The position numbers and the translations under genes are program-made. Shown one piece after another: positions 7,340 to 16,166 of a DNA stretch of 64,000 bases. Each line of letters begins with the position of its first letter. Position 1 is the stretch's first letter. The notes below the pieces were generated by a model. The model ran no database searches, was not told the DNA's origin, and saw only the letters and a program-made list of their open reading frames with translations. This DNA comes from Actinomycetes bacterium (GTDB lineage: Bacteria; Actinomycetota; Acidimicrobiia; Acidimicrobiales; RAAP-2), in contig JAJXZW010000011.1 in assembly GCA_021779855.1 (NCBI GenBank), positions 1 through 64,000 of the forward strand. The letters are read 5' to 3'.

Positions 7340-8581
7340 CTACTCGCCGCGGGCGCGCGCGAGCTCGGCGATCTGCTCGTCGAAGGCGCGCCACGCGTGC
7401 TCGTGCCCCTCGACCAGGGCGGCGCGCATCGGCTCGGCGAAGGCGTGCAGCTCGGAGTCGCTGGGGGCGGCGCCCAGCGTCGAGAGGTGGCCCATCGCCG
7501 TGATCAGGAACGTGCCGGCGCGCAGCCGCCGGCGCAGGACCGCGCGCTCCTCGTCCGCGAGCCCCGACAGGATCGAGGCGACCGTCTCGAGCTCAGTCAG
7601 GCGGTCGAGGATGGCGGCGCGGATGCGCTCGTGGTGGGCGCCGGCGATGGTCATCTCGAGGTTGAACAGGGCGCGCACGTGGTTCGCCGGGGCGACCGCG
7701 TCGGCGAGCATCTCGGTCAGCCACCCCTCGCGGACCACGTCGAGGCGGCGCCCGGGCGCGAGCAGGCGCGCGCGCATGACCGAGCGCAACGCCTCGATCG
7801 CGAGGTCCTCCTTGGAGGCGAAGAGCTTGTAGATGGCCCCCGGCGAGCAGTTGGCGCGTCGGGCGATGCGCGAGATCGTGGCCCGCGTGTAGCCGCTGCG
7901 TCCCACGACGCCGAAGGTGGCGACGGCGAGCTGGGTGCGCAGGTCGTCGCTCGGCGGCGGGCTGAAGGGCGCCGACGGCGCCAGGGCCGGGACGGGCCCG
8001 ACCTTGGCGGGGGGGACCGAGAGCCCCTCCACCAAGAGCTCGTAGAACGCCTCCTCGAAGTCGTGGTCGGCGCCGAAGCGGTACGCTGCGGCGAGCGTGA
8101 CGAGGCTGAGGGTGAACACCACCGCGACGCGCAGCCCCACCGCCGGGTCCAGGTCGGGGCGGGCCCAGCGCCCGATGAGGTACTCGTCGATGAACGGCTC
8201 GACCTCCTCCTGCAGCGTCGGGAGTCGTCGGGCGGTGAAGAGCACTTGGAAGCACGCGACGTCGGTCGGCTCGGCCCGGGCCACCCACCGGGCCAGGTCG
8301 GCCGCGCGCCCGGGGCCGGGCTCGCGCACGAGCGCCGCGCACAGGTCGTAGAGCGTGACGGCGCGCGCCAGCATCGTCGAGTTCCACAGGTCGACGAGCA
8401 GCTCGTCGACGTCCTCGTAGCGGGCGTAGGTGGCCCCGTGGGTGAGACCGGCCCGGTGCCCGACGTCGCGCAGGCTGAGGTGGTCGACGCCCACGCGCAG
8501 GACCTCGGTGACGCCGGCGGCACGGATGGCGGCGTCGTTGGCGAGGGCCCGGGCGCTGCGCGCCCGCTGGGTTCGGGGCAT
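7340..8581 (-). CDS. Double-headed TetR-family regulator (two fused TetR units)
   Basis: A 413-residue protein about twice the usual TetR length. Two DNA-binding domains are visible: residues about 8-60 (VDHLSLRDVGHRAGLTHGAT, then YARYEDVDELLVDLW) and about 205-260 (YTRATISRIARRANCSPGAI, then YKLFASKEDLAIEAL). Each is followed by its own helical ligand domain, joined by a Pro-rich linker (about 190-200). One chain could therefore act like a TetR dimer or bind two sites. A TAGGGT box lies 5 nt before ATG 8581, suggesting little or no leader. It lies back to back with the small membrane protein/N-demethylase pair. Confidence 0.85.
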   Translation of the reverse strand: MPRTQRARSARALANDAAIRAAGVTEVLRVGVDHLSLRDVGHRAGLTHGATYARYEDVDELLVDLWNSTMLARAVTLYDLCAALVREPGPGRAADLARWVARAEPTDVACFQVLFTARRLPTLQEEVEPFIDEYLIGRWARPDLDPAVGLRVAVVFTLSLVTLAAAYRFGADHDFEEAFYELLVEGLSVPPAKVGPVPALAPSAPFSPPPSDDLRTQLAVATFGVVGRSGYTRATISRIARRANCSPGAIYKLFASKEDLAIEALRSVMRARLLAPGRRLDVVREGWLTEMLADAVAPANHVRALFNLEMTIAGAHHERIRAAILDRLTELETVASILSGLADEERAVLRRRLRAGTFLITAMGHLSTLGAAPSDSELHAFAEPMRAALVEGHEHAWRAFDEQIAELARARGE

Positions 8582-8661
8582 GGCCCACCCTACGCGAACG
8601 GTTTTACATAAGTCCGAATCGTTTGTGTCTATATGGGTCTTCGGCGTGGAAGAGTTGTGCG

Positions 8662-8820
8662 GTGCACCCCCTACTGGCGGCCGGACTGGTCCGGCTCGGT
8701 CATCTCCCCGGCGTCCACGCCGGCCAGGCCCTGCCGGCCGCCCGCGTGGTCGTGCTGGCGGTGCCCGCGCTCGCGGCGCTCTTCTACCTCAGCGTGGTGC
8801 GTCGGCGGCGCGACCGGTGA
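8662..8820 (+). CDS. Tiny single-span membrane protein
   Basis: A 52-residue frame from GTG 8662, with GGAAGAG (8648-8654) 7 nt upstream. It has one hydrophobic segment (about 25-45, RVVVLAVPALAALFYLSVV) ending in a basic RRRRDR tail, so the C-terminus should be cytoplasmic. Its TGA overlaps the GTG of the next gene (GTGA), implying translational coupling to the DUF3445 enzyme. No recognised family; a membrane anchor or small partner of that enzyme is a guess. Confidence 0.55.
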   Translation: MHPLLAAGLVRLGHLPGVHAGQALPAARVVVLAVPALAALFYLSVVRRRRDR

Positions 8821-9638
8821 TCCCCTACGTCCCCCTCGGGCGTCGGCCCTTCCGACTCCACATGGGCCTGCGCCCGCTCGAGCCCTCGCGCTGGTTCGAG
8901 TTCGACGACGACGCCGCGGCCGTCCTGTCACTGCGCGCGCGGCTGATCGAGGACGAGCGCGCTCGCGTCGTGGCGCTCGAGCCGGCGGGGCGCGCGCCGA
9001 GCGCGGAGCTGCTCGCCGTCGTGCTCGGCCACCTCGGGCGCTTCCACCCCGAGCGGGTGGCCCCGGTCGGCGACGACCACCCCCTCGTGGAGGCGGCCCG
9101 CCTGGTCGAGGAGGACCTCTGCCTGATGGTCCGCGAGGACGCCTGGCGGCTGCGCGCCGCCGTGGTGTGCTTCCCCTCGCGCTGGGACCTGCGCGAGAAG
9201 ATCGGGGCGACGCTGCGCGAGATCCACGGGCCGGTCCCGGGCTACGAGGCGGCCCTCGGCGACCCGGTGGACGCCTTCTTCGAGCGCATCGACGTCGGGC
9301 GCGCCTACTGGCGGCTCAACTGGACCCTGCTCGAGACGCCGGAGCTCTTCGTGCCCGACGCCGCGCGCGCCGCGCCCGGCGGGGACCTCGCGGACTGGTA
9401 CTTCCGCGTCGAGCGCCAGACCTTCACCCGCCTGCCCGAGACCGGCGCGGTGGTCTTCACGATCCGCACCTACGTCGCCGCGGCCACCGAGCTCGCCCGG
9501 GCCGACCCGGAGTTCGTCGGGGCCCTGAGCGACCAGATGGCCTCGGCGCCTCCGGCCGTCCAGGCCTACAAGGGCTGGGTGGGCTTAGCCGAGCGGCTCG
9601 ACCCTAGGAGGCGAGCGTCGAGTCGGCCGGACCCGTGA
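8817..9638 (+). CDS. DUF3445 heme-dependent oxidative N-demethylase-like protein
   Basis: A 273-residue protein starting at GTG 8817 inside the upstream stop codon. The DUF3445 signature is plain: EEDLCLMVREDAWRLRAAVV, then CFPSRWDLREKIG, IHGPVPGYEAAL, YWRLNWTLLETPELFVP, FRVERQTFTRLPETGAVVFT and IRTYV. Characterised members are heme enzymes that oxidatively demethylate small N-methylated amines, forming formaldehyde; the substrate here is not known. It is coupled to the tiny membrane protein. Its 3' end overlaps the convergent DUF2510 gene by 35 bp. Confidence 0.82.
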   Translation: MIPYVPLGRRPFRLHMGLRPLEPSRWFEFDDDAAAVLSLRARLIEDERARVVALEPAGRAPSAELLAVVLGHLGRFHPERVAPVGDDHPLVEAARLVEEDLCLMVREDAWRLRAAVVCFPSRWDLREKIGATLREIHGPVPGYEAALGDPVDAFFERIDVGRAYWRLNWTLLETPELFVPDAARAAPGGDLADWYFRVERQTFTRLPETGAVVFTIRTYVAAATELARADPEFVGALSDQMASAPPAVQAYKGWVGLAERLDPRRRASSRPDP

Positions 9639-10209
9639 GCCGGTCGATCAGGACCGAGAGCCACATCCCCTGGCCGAGCGCGACGATCACCGGCGCGAGA
9701 TCGAGCCAGGCGTCGGCCCGGGCCGAGGTGGCGTAGAGGACGAGCAGGATGACCTCGGCGCTGACCCGCAGCCCCGAGGGCCGACCGAGCCGGCGCGCGG
9801 CGAGGACCCCCACGACGAGGTAGTTGAGCCCCGGGACCCAGGCGTCGGGCGTCCAGCGCCCCCGCAGCTCCCTCGAGGCCCCGGCGTAGACGACGGTGCC
9901 CAGGCAGAGCAGACCCACCGACGCGGCCCCGGCGAGGGCGGCGAACCACGGCGGCAGGGGCTCGGCGGAGCCGGGCAGGTGGTCGAGGACCCCCACGAGC
10001 AGCGCGAGCCCGCCGATCACCGCCACCACGCCCAGGTCGACCACGCGCCGGAGCGCCCGCACGAGCGCGAGGCTCGCGGCCAGTCGCCGGGCCCGGGCCG
10101 GCTCGCCGTAGGGGCGGGTCACGCCGGTCCAGTCGGCGCCGTTCCAGACGCGCCACTGGCGCGCCCCCGCGGGGTCGGGGTACCAGCCGGGAGGAGGTCC
10201 GACACTCAC
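9604..10209 (-). CDS. DUF2510 membrane protein (DUF4328-like)
   Basis: A 201-residue protein from GTG 10209 with GGAG just upstream. The first 30 residues form a DUF2510 module (PPPGWYPDPAGARQWRVWNG then ADWTG), a small tryptophan-rich domain common at the N-termini of actinobacterial membrane proteins. Five or so hydrophobic helices follow, with LRGRWTPDAWVPGLNYLVVG resembling the DUF4328 family. No enzymatic motif. Probably an inner-membrane protein of unknown role; the next minus-strand gene upstream ends 44 bp away. Confidence 0.75.
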   Translation of the reverse strand: MSVGPPPGWYPDPAGARQWRVWNGADWTGVTRPYGEPARARRLAASLALVRALRRVVDLGVVAVIGGLALLVGVLDHLPGSAEPLPPWFAALAGAASVGLLCLGTVVYAGASRELRGRWTPDAWVPGLNYLVVGVLAARRLGRPSGLRVSAEVILLVLYATSARADAWLDLAPVIVALGQGMWLSVLIDRLTGPADSTLAS

Positions 10210-10253
10210 GGCTCCATTCTCCCACGGCGGCGCACTCGCGTCGCGGGCGGTGC

Positions 10254-11297
10254 CTACCGCTCGACCAGGGACGACGGCACGTCGAGCAGGGTGGTGTCGC
10301 CGACCGCGGCGCACCGGCGCGTCCCGCAGGCCACCCCCAGCAGGGCGCCGGGGACGTAGCGCAGCCGGGGGCGAACGGCCCTCCGGCCCGGGGACAGCGC
10401 CTCGAGGTAGGGCCGTCCCGGGGAGCCGCCCACCGCGACGCAGACCCCGGTCGCGCCGCAGGCCAGGGCGCGCGCCCCTCGGGCGAGGGCGCTCGAGCGC
10501 CAGCCGGCGCGTCCCGGGCGCCAGCGCACGACGAGGCTCGCGTCCCGGGTGCGCGCGAGACCGCGGCACGTCGTTCTCGAGCAGGTCAGCGACGAGAGGG
10601 CGATCCAGCGCCCCGGGACCGCGCGGGCGGTCCAGGTCGCCCCGCCGTCGGCGGTGTCCTCGGCGAGCACGCGCCCACCCGCGTCGCGGGCGGCCAGGAC
10701 GCAGCGCGCCGGGCCGGCACACGCGATCGAGGTCACGACGTCGCCCGGGGCGAGGGGGAGCGGGCCGGGCGCCGACCACGTGGTGCCGCCGTCGGCGCTC
10801 GTCGACCACCGGGGCACGCCGCTACGGGCCCCGGCGTCGGCCAGCGCGCACACGCGCCCCGCGCAGCCGATCGCCTCGACGCCGGCGCCGCCGCTCGGGG
10901 GCGTGACGACCGCGACCCGGTGGGTCGCCGCGCTGAAGGACCACAGGAGGTCGCCGCCGGGCTCGGCGCCGCCGACGAGGCAGGTCGACCCCCCGCAGCC
11001 GATCGCGTCGATCGCCGGCGCGCCCACGGCCGGCAGCCGGAGGGGAATCCACGGGCTGCGCGGCGTGGAGAACTCCCCGGTCGCGGCGGGACCCGCGGCG
11101 GTGGTGGCCGAGCCCAGCGCCACGCAGGCGTCGTCGCGGGTGCAGCCCACCACCGTGAGCGGGATCGAGATCGAGCGGGACGGCACCCCCGCGACCGAGG
11201 GGCTCGGCGCGGCCGCCGTCCCGCAGGCGGCGAGGAGCACCCCGGCGAGCGCCGCGCCGAACGCCACGCGCGTCCGGGCGAGCCCGCCCGAGGCCAC
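10254..11297 (-). CDS. Lipoprotein with beta-propeller-like Cys-pair repeats
   Basis: A 347-residue exported lipoprotein. The signal peptide ends in a lipobox, LLAAC (about 21-25). The rest repeats a pattern of a strand, C-x4-C, A-L-G/A-D and W-S-T-S-A-D-G-G-T-T-W, for example VGCTRDDACVALG, IGCAGRVCALAD, IACAGPARCVLAARD and LTCSRTTCRGLA. This is a BNR/sialidase-type propeller layout with one disulfide per blade, frequent in exported Acidimicrobiia proteins. Its GTG overlaps the TAG of gabT by one base, so the two are probably cotranscribed, though no functional link is obvious. Confidence 0.75.
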   Translation of the reverse strand: MASGGLARTRVAFGAALAGVLLAACGTAAAPSPSVAGVPSRSISIPLTVVGCTRDDACVALGSATTAAGPAATGEFSTPRSPWIPLRLPAVGAPAIDAIGCGGSTCLVGGAEPGGDLLWSFSAATHRVAVVTPPSGGAGVEAIGCAGRVCALADAGARSGVPRWSTSADGGTTWSAPGPLPLAPGDVVTSIACAGPARCVLAARDAGGRVLAEDTADGGATWTARAVPGRWIALSSLTCSRTTCRGLARTRDASLVVRWRPGRAGWRSSALARGARALACGATGVCVAVGGSPGRPYLEALSPGRRAVRPRLRYVPGALLGVACGTRRCAAVGDTTLLDVPSSLVER

Positions 11298-12628
11298 TAC
11301 AGCGCGCGGATCGCCGAGGCGAGGACGTCCAGTCCGTCGGCCAGCTGCGCGTCGGTGATGACCAGGGGCGGCAGGAGGCGGATCACGTTGCCCCAGGTCC
11401 CGCAGGACAGCGTCACGACGCCCTCCTTCTGGCAGGCCGCGACGACCGCCTTGGCGGCCGCCGCGTCGGGCGTGGTCGTGCCGGGCCGCACGAACTCGAG
11501 GGCCATCATGGCCCCGCGACCGCGGACGTCACCGATGGCCGCGCACTCGCTCGCGAGCTCGTCGAAGCGGCTCCGGATCGTGGCGCCGAGGGCCCGGGCC
11601 CGGCCGGCCAGGTCGCGCGAGCGCATCGTCTCGATCGTCGCGAGCGCCGCCGCGGCGGCCACCGGGTTGCCCCCGTAGGTGCCGCCGAGGCCGCCCTCGT
11701 GGACGGCGTTCATCAGCTCGGCGCGCCCGGTCACCCCGGCGAGGGGCATGCCGCCGGCCAGTCCCTTGGCGGTCGTGACGATGTCGGGCACCACGTCCTC
11801 GTGGTTGACGGCGAACCAGTCGCCCGTGCGGCAGAAGCCGCTCTGGATCTCGTCGGCGACGAAGACGACGCCGTTCGCGCGCGCCCAGTCCGCGAGGGCC
11901 GGCAAGAACCCCTCGGCCGGCACCACGAAGCCGCCCTCGCCCTGGATCGGCTCGATGAGCAGCGCCGCCACGTTGTGGGCGCCGACCCGAGTCTCGATCT
12001 CGGCGATGGCCCGGGCCGCGGCCTCGGGGCCCGAGAGGCCGTCGCGGTAGGGGTAGCTCATCGCCACCCGGTAGACCTCGGGGGCGAAGGGGCCGAACCG
12101 GTCCTTGTAGGGCATGTTCTTCGCCGTGAGGGCCATGGTGAGGTTGGTGCGCCCGTGGTACGCGTGGTCGAAGACCACGATCGCCGGCCGGCCCGTGGCC
12201 AGGCGGGCGACCTTCACCGCGTTCTCCACGGCCTCGGCGCCCGAGTTGAAGAGGGCTGAGGTCTTGGCGAAGTCGCCCGGGGTGAGCTCGTTGAGGCGCT
12301 CGCACACCTCGACGTACTCCTCGTAGGGGGTGACCATGAAGCAGGTGTGGGTGAAGTCGGCGACCTGGCGCGAGACGGCGTCGACCAGCTCGGGCACGGC
12401 GTGGCCGATCGACGTCACCGCGATGCCCGAGCCGAGGTCGAGCAACTGGTTCCCGTCGGCGTCGACGAGGATCGCGCCCTCGGCGCGCTCGATGTAGACC
12501 GGGAAGCCCTGGGTCAGGCCGTGGCTCACCGCGGCGCGGCGCCGCTCGTGCAGGGCGAGCGAGCGGGGCCCGGGTAACTCGGTCAGGACCTTGCGCTCGG
12601 TGAGAAGGGGGGTCGGGGCGCTGTCCAT
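11297..12628 (-). CDS. gabT: 4-aminobutyrate aminotransferase (class III PLP enzyme)
   Basis: A 443-residue class III aminotransferase that transfers the amino group of GABA (or a similar omega-amino acid) to 2-oxoglutarate. Visible features are FNSGAEAVENAVK (127-139), DHAYHGRTNLTMALT (154-168), IEPIQGEGGFVVP (225-237), the PLP aspartate in VADEIQSGFCRTG (Asp259) and the Schiff-base Lys288 in TTAKGLAGGMPLAGV. AGGAGG precedes ATG. Length and motifs fit GabT; 5-aminovalerate or other omega-amino acids are possible substrates. No succinate-semialdehyde dehydrogenase is adjacent. Confidence 0.9.
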   Translation of the reverse strand: MDSAPTPLLTERKVLTELPGPRSLALHERRRAAVSHGLTQGFPVYIERAEGAILVDADGNQLLDLGSGIAVTSIGHAVPELVDAVSRQVADFTHTCFMVTPYEEYVEVCERLNELTPGDFAKTSALFNSGAEAVENAVKVARLATGRPAIVVFDHAYHGRTNLTMALTAKNMPYKDRFGPFAPEVYRVAMSYPYRDGLSGPEAAARAIAEIETRVGAHNVAALLIEPIQGEGGFVVPAEGFLPALADWARANGVVFVADEIQSGFCRTGDWFAVNHEDVVPDIVTTAKGLAGGMPLAGVTGRAELMNAVHEGGLGGTYGGNPVAAAAALATIETMRSRDLAGRARALGATIRSRFDELASECAAIGDVRGRGAMMALEFVRPGTTTPDAAAAKAVVAACQKEGVVTLSCGTWGNVIRLLPPLVITDAQLADGLDVLASAIRAL

Positions 12629-12702
12629 AGGGTCCTCCTGGTCGACAACGTCCCCAGCGTACCGGCGCGGAGCGGGCGGCCCCGAGGGCGGGGCCCCCGA
12701 GG

Positions 12703-12735
12703 GCGCGACGGGTGACCGATGGTCACCCGTCGCGC
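12703..12735 (-). terminator. Perfect 15-bp hairpin after tRNA-Ser(CGA)
   Basis: GCGCGACGGGTGACC (12703-12717) and its exact reverse complement (12721-12735) are separated by GAT. The hairpin starts 4 nt past the tRNA 3' end on the minus strand and has no T-run, as is usual for intrinsic terminators in high-GC actinobacteria. It could also protect the gabT promoter region from read-through. Confidence 0.75.
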
Positions 12736-12739
12736 GTGG

Positions 12740-12825
12740 CGGAGGAGGTGGGATTTGAACCCACGGTGCCCAATGGACACAGCAGTTTTCGAGACTGCCC
12801 GATTCGGCCGCTCTCGCACCCCTCC
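12740..12825 (-). tRNA. tRNA-Ser (CGA)
   Basis: An 86-nt serine tRNA. Acceptor GGAGGGG pairs with CTCCTCC and the discriminator is G. The anticodon loop CTCGAAA gives anticodon CGA for UCG codons. The long variable arm typical of tRNA-Ser is present, and the T-arm reads GTGGG-TTCAAAT-CCCAC. CCA is not encoded. Confidence 0.95.
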
Positions 12826-12880
12826 GACGTCGAGTCTAGTTCGCCGCCGCCGGGGCGCCCGAGGCCCCTAGCCTCACGAC

Positions 12881-13345
12881 GTGGACGACGAGGCGTGCAT
12901 GCGCGAGGCGCTCGAGTGGGCCCGGCGCGCCGCCGACCACGGCGACGTCCCCGTGGGGTGCGTGCTCGTGGCGGACGGCGAGGTCCTCGCCGGCGGGGAG
13001 AACCGGCGCGAGGTCGACGCCGACCCCACGGCGCACGCCGAGGTGGTGGCGCTGCGCGCCGCGGCGGCCGCCCGGGGGCGCTGGCGCATGGACGGGGTGA
13101 CGGCCTACGTGACCCTCGAGCCGTGCGTGATGTGCGCCGGGGCGCTGCTGAACGCCCGGGTCGACCGAGTCGTGCTGGGCGCGCCCGACGAGAAGGCCGG
13201 GGCGGTGGGCTCGCGCTACAACGTGCTCGCCGACCCCCGCCTCCTGCACGAGCCCGCCCTCACCTTCGACGTGCTGGCCGAGGAGTCGGCCGCGCTGCTG
13301 CGCGCCTTCTTCGAGCCCCGGCGGATGGTCTCGGAGGGCGGCTGA
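12881..13345 (+). CDS. tadA: tRNA-specific adenosine deaminase
   Basis: A 154-residue zinc deaminase that converts adenosine-34 of tRNA-Arg(ACG) to inosine. The catalytic HAE is at 52-54 (TAHAEVVAL) and the zinc cysteines are in PCVMC (81-85). The family length is normal. GTG 12881 follows a TAGCCT -10 box (12869-12874) by exactly 6 nt with no ribosome site, so the message is probably leaderless. It lies directly downstream of, but divergent from, tRNA-Ser. Confidence 0.93.
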   Translation: MDDEACMREALEWARRAADHGDVPVGCVLVADGEVLAGGENRREVDADPTAHAEVVALRAAAAARGRWRMDGVTAYVTLEPCVMCAGALLNARVDRVVLGAPDEKAGAVGSRYNVLADPRLLHEPALTFDVLAEESAALLRAFFEPRRMVSEGG

Positions 13346-13373
13346 GCCGGCGCGCCCCGCGCCGCCGCCCCGA

Positions 13374-13838
13374 TCAGTCGAGGGGCGCGAGGCCGAGCGC
13401 CGCCAGCGCGGCCGTGGCGAGCGAGTGGCCCCCGCTGAGCCGCTCGACGTCGCGTCCGGCTCCGACGTGGGTGATGACCGCGACGTCCCCGCAGCCCTGG
13501 GGGTCGGCGACCACCACGGCGTAGGGGTGGTCGGCGCCCTCGCGGAAGAAGAGCAGCACGACGCGCGCCCCGAGGTCGATCGGGCAGCCGGCAGTGCCCG
13601 TCGGGGCCGCGGGCAGGGCGTCGACGCCGGCGATGAGACGGTCGATGACGGAGCGGTCCGCGGTGCTCGAGGCCGAGTAGCGCGGGCCGGTCGCGTCGGG
13701 CCCGCGGTCCACGCGCACGACCAGCCGTGTCGCCCCGTCCGCGACGGGTGCGCCCGCCGCGCCGGCCAGCCCGGCCACCGGCCCCACCGTCGCCGCGAGG
13801 GCGAGGGCCATCGCGGCGAAGGCGCGTCGTCTCCTCAT
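13374..13838 (-). CDS. Exported hypothetical protein
   Basis: A 154-residue protein with a signal peptide (MRRRRAFAAMALALAATVG, cleavage probably after AGLAGAAGA). The mature part has two cysteines (in GCPID and PQGCGD) that could form one disulfide, with strands such as RLVVRVDRG, VVLLFFREG and YAVVVADPQG. No family recognised. It faces tadA with 28 bp between stop codons. Confidence 0.6.
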   Translation of the reverse strand: MRRRRAFAAMALALAATVGPVAGLAGAAGAPVADGATRLVVRVDRGPDATGPRYSASSTADRSVIDRLIAGVDALPAAPTGTAGCPIDLGARVVLLFFREGADHPYAVVVADPQGCGDVAVITHVGAGRDVERLSGGHSLATAALAALGLAPLD

Positions 13839-13884
13839 ACTCGCTCAGTGTCCCACCGCGCCCGGTCCTGACACCGGTCACCAC

Positions 13885-14643
13885 CTAGATGGTCGACCAG
13901 CCCCCGTCGACGGGCAGCACCACGCCGTTGACGTCGGACGACTCCTCTGAGAGCAGCCAGGCGATCGCCGCGGCCAGCTGGTCGGGGGTGGCGACCGGGG
14001 TGAGGTCGGTCGTGAGGTAGGGCGTCGCCCGCTCGCGTCCCCAGTCCGAGGTGAAGGTCGCGTCGATGTTGGTCATGACCCCGCCGGGGGCGACCGCGTT
14101 GGCGCGTACGCCCTTGGGCGCGTAGAAGAAGGCCGTCGAGCGGGTGAGCCCGACCACGGCGTGCTTGCTCGCCGTGTAGGCCACCCCGGCGGCCGAGCCC
14201 CGCAGGCTCGCCTCGGAGGCGACGTTCACGATCGCCCCGCGGCCGACGTCGAGCATCCCGGGCAGGAACGCCCGGGTGAGGCGCATCATCGAGTCGAGGT
14301 TCACCGCGAAGACGTGGAACCAGTGCTCGTCGGTGACCTCGGCCGGGGGCACGAAGCCGTCCATGATGCCCGCGACGTTGGCCAGCCCGTCGACCGGCCC
14401 CGCGGCGGCCGCGACCACCTGGTCGACGCCGGCCTGGGAGGACACGTCGGCGACCACGCAGGCGAGCGGCTCACCGTCGTGCCGGCCCTCGAGGTCGGCG
14501 AGGCGAGAGACGGAGACGTCGACGGCGACGACCCGGGCGCCCTCGGCGAGGAGGCGCTCGGTCGTGGCGAGGCCGATGCCCGAGCCCGCGCCGGTGACCA
14601 CGACGCTGCGCCCCTCGAATCGCCGTGACGGGCTCGACGCCAT
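13885..14643 (-). CDS. SDR-family oxidoreductase
   Basis: A 252-residue classical short-chain dehydrogenase. It shows the TGAGSGIG cofactor turn (17-24), the NVAG motif (89-92), catalytic Ser/Tyr/Lys in NVASEAS...YTASK, and a C-terminal DVNGVVLPVDGGWS. Asp at the end of the second strand (VVAVDVS) points to NAD(H) rather than NADP(H). It precedes, on the same strand, nothing closer than the MFS gene that ends 66 bp upstream; cotranscription with that gene is possible. Substrate unknown. Confidence 0.88.
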   Translation of the reverse strand: MASSPSRRFEGRSVVVTGAGSGIGLATTERLLAEGARVVAVDVSVSRLADLEGRHDGEPLACVVADVSSQAGVDQVVAAAAGPVDGLANVAGIMDGFVPPAEVTDEHWFHVFAVNLDSMMRLTRAFLPGMLDVGRGAIVNVASEASLRGSAAGVAYTASKHAVVGLTRSTAFFYAPKGVRANAVAPGGVMTNIDATFTSDWGRERATPYLTTDLTPVATPDQLAAAIAWLLSEESSDVNGVVLPVDGGWSTI

Positions 14644-14708
14644 GCGGGCCTCCTCTCGGGCCCGACGCTACGGCCGGTGGCCGCCGGGGGCATAGGGACG
14701 TTGGCCCC

Positions 14709-16166
14709 TCACTCGAGCGGGGCCAGCCCCTCGAGCGCGGCGGCGTCGGCCGGGCGGACCCGGGGGAGGGTCAAAGCGGCGACGAAGGCCACCAGGGCCA
14801 TCGCGCCGCTCGTGTGCATCGCGGCCTGGAAGGCGGGGACGGGGTCGAGACGCGCCGCGGCGCCGGCCAGCGGGTGGGCGGCCTCGTGGCGAAGGGTGGA
14901 CGTGGCCACGCTCACCAGCACCGCCAGCCCGAGTGATCCGCCGATCTGCTGGGCGGAGTTGAGGAGCCCGGCGGCGAGGCCCGCGCGGTCGTGGCTGACG
15001 GCGGCGACGGCGTTCAGCATGAGGGGCACGAAGACCAGGCCCATGCCGGCCCCCATGAGGCAGAGGGCCACGAAGGCGACGACGTACCCCGAGCCCTCGT
15101 GCAGGGTGCCCGCGGTGAACTGGGCGCCGGCGACGAGCAGCGGGCCGGCGACGAGGAAGGGCTTCACCCCGACGCGCCCCACGAGGCGCGAGACGAGCTG
15201 GCTCGTGCTCGCCACCAGGATCGGCACCGGGAGGTAGGCGACGCCGGCCAGCACGGGCGAGTAGTGGAGCACGTTCTGGAAGAACTGGGTGAGGAAGTAG
15301 ATCATGGCGAGCATCACGCCGCCGATGAGGACCATGACGACGTAGCCGACGGCCCGGCCGTGGTGGGCGAGGAAGTCGAGGGGCACGAGCGGCGCGGCGC
15401 TGCGCCGCTCGACGACGACGAAGCCCGCGAGCAAGACCGCGGCCGCCACGAACGCGGCGACGGTGCTCGAGTGGCCCCACCCGGCCTCGGGCCCGCGCAC
15501 GAGGCCGTAGACGAGTGCCGACACCGCGGCCGTGATGAGTACGGCCCCGGGCACGTCGAGGCGTCCCCGGCCGGCGGTGCCCCGCGGCAGCGACAGGGGG
15601 GCGAGGACGAGCAGCAGGGCCCCGATGGGCACGTTGACGAAGAAGACCCAGCGCCAGGACGCGTAGTCGGTGAGGATGCCGCCGAGTACGAGGCCGCTGG
15701 CCCCACCGGCCGCCGTCATCGCCGCGAAGACCGCCATGGCGCGGTGGCGCGCGTGGCCCTCGGGGAACGTGGTCACGACGAGCGAGAGCGCCGTCGGGGA
15801 GGCGATCGCCGCCCCGAGGCCCTGGACGACGCGCGCACCGATCAGGAGGGCCGCGTCGCTCGCGAGGCCGCCCGCGAGCGAGGCGACGGCGAACAGGGCC
15901 ACCCCGATCATCAGCATCCGCCGGCGCCGCGCCAGGTCGCCGAGGCGCCCGCCGAGCAGGAGGAAGCCGCCGAAGGTGAGGACGTAGGCGTCGATGACCC
16001 ACGCGAGGCTGGAGCTGGAGAACCCCAGCGAGCGCTGCAGGGTGGGCAGCGCGATGTTCACGATCGTGATGTCGAGCATCACCATCAGCTGGGCGATGGC
16101 GATGGTGACGAGGGCGAGCCCCGGTCGGGCGACGCGCACGCTCAGTGGTGACGCGATCGCGTCCAT
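14709..16166 (-). CDS. MFS drug exporter, DHA2 family
   Basis: A 485-residue transporter. ATG 16166 (MDAIASPLSVRV) has GGAGG 5 nt upstream; the longer frame from 16268 adds 34 basic residues with no ribosome site. LDITIVNIALPTLQ in the first segment and GGRLGDLARRRRML are the DHA2 signatures, with 14 predicted segments. It resembles the exporter at 3078 (about the same length and segment order), so the two may be old paralogues. It lacks an adjacent regulator; the next gene in the same direction is an SDR. Confidence 0.9.
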   Translation of the reverse strand: MDAIASPLSVRVARPGLALVTIAIAQLMVMLDITIVNIALPTLQRSLGFSSSSLAWVIDAYVLTFGGFLLLGGRLGDLARRRRMLMIGVALFAVASLAGGLASDAALLIGARVVQGLGAAIASPTALSLVVTTFPEGHARHRAMAVFAAMTAAGGASGLVLGGILTDYASWRWVFFVNVPIGALLLVLAPLSLPRGTAGRGRLDVPGAVLITAAVSALVYGLVRGPEAGWGHSSTVAAFVAAAVLLAGFVVVERRSAAPLVPLDFLAHHGRAVGYVVMVLIGGVMLAMIYFLTQFFQNVLHYSPVLAGVAYLPVPILVASTSQLVSRLVGRVGVKPFLVAGPLLVAGAQFTAGTLHEGSGYVVAFVALCLMGAGMGLVFVPLMLNAVAAVSHDRAGLAAGLLNSAQQIGGSLGLAVLVSVATSTLRHEAAHPLAGAAARLDPVPAFQAAMHTSGAMALVAFVAALTLPRVRPADAAALEGLAPLE

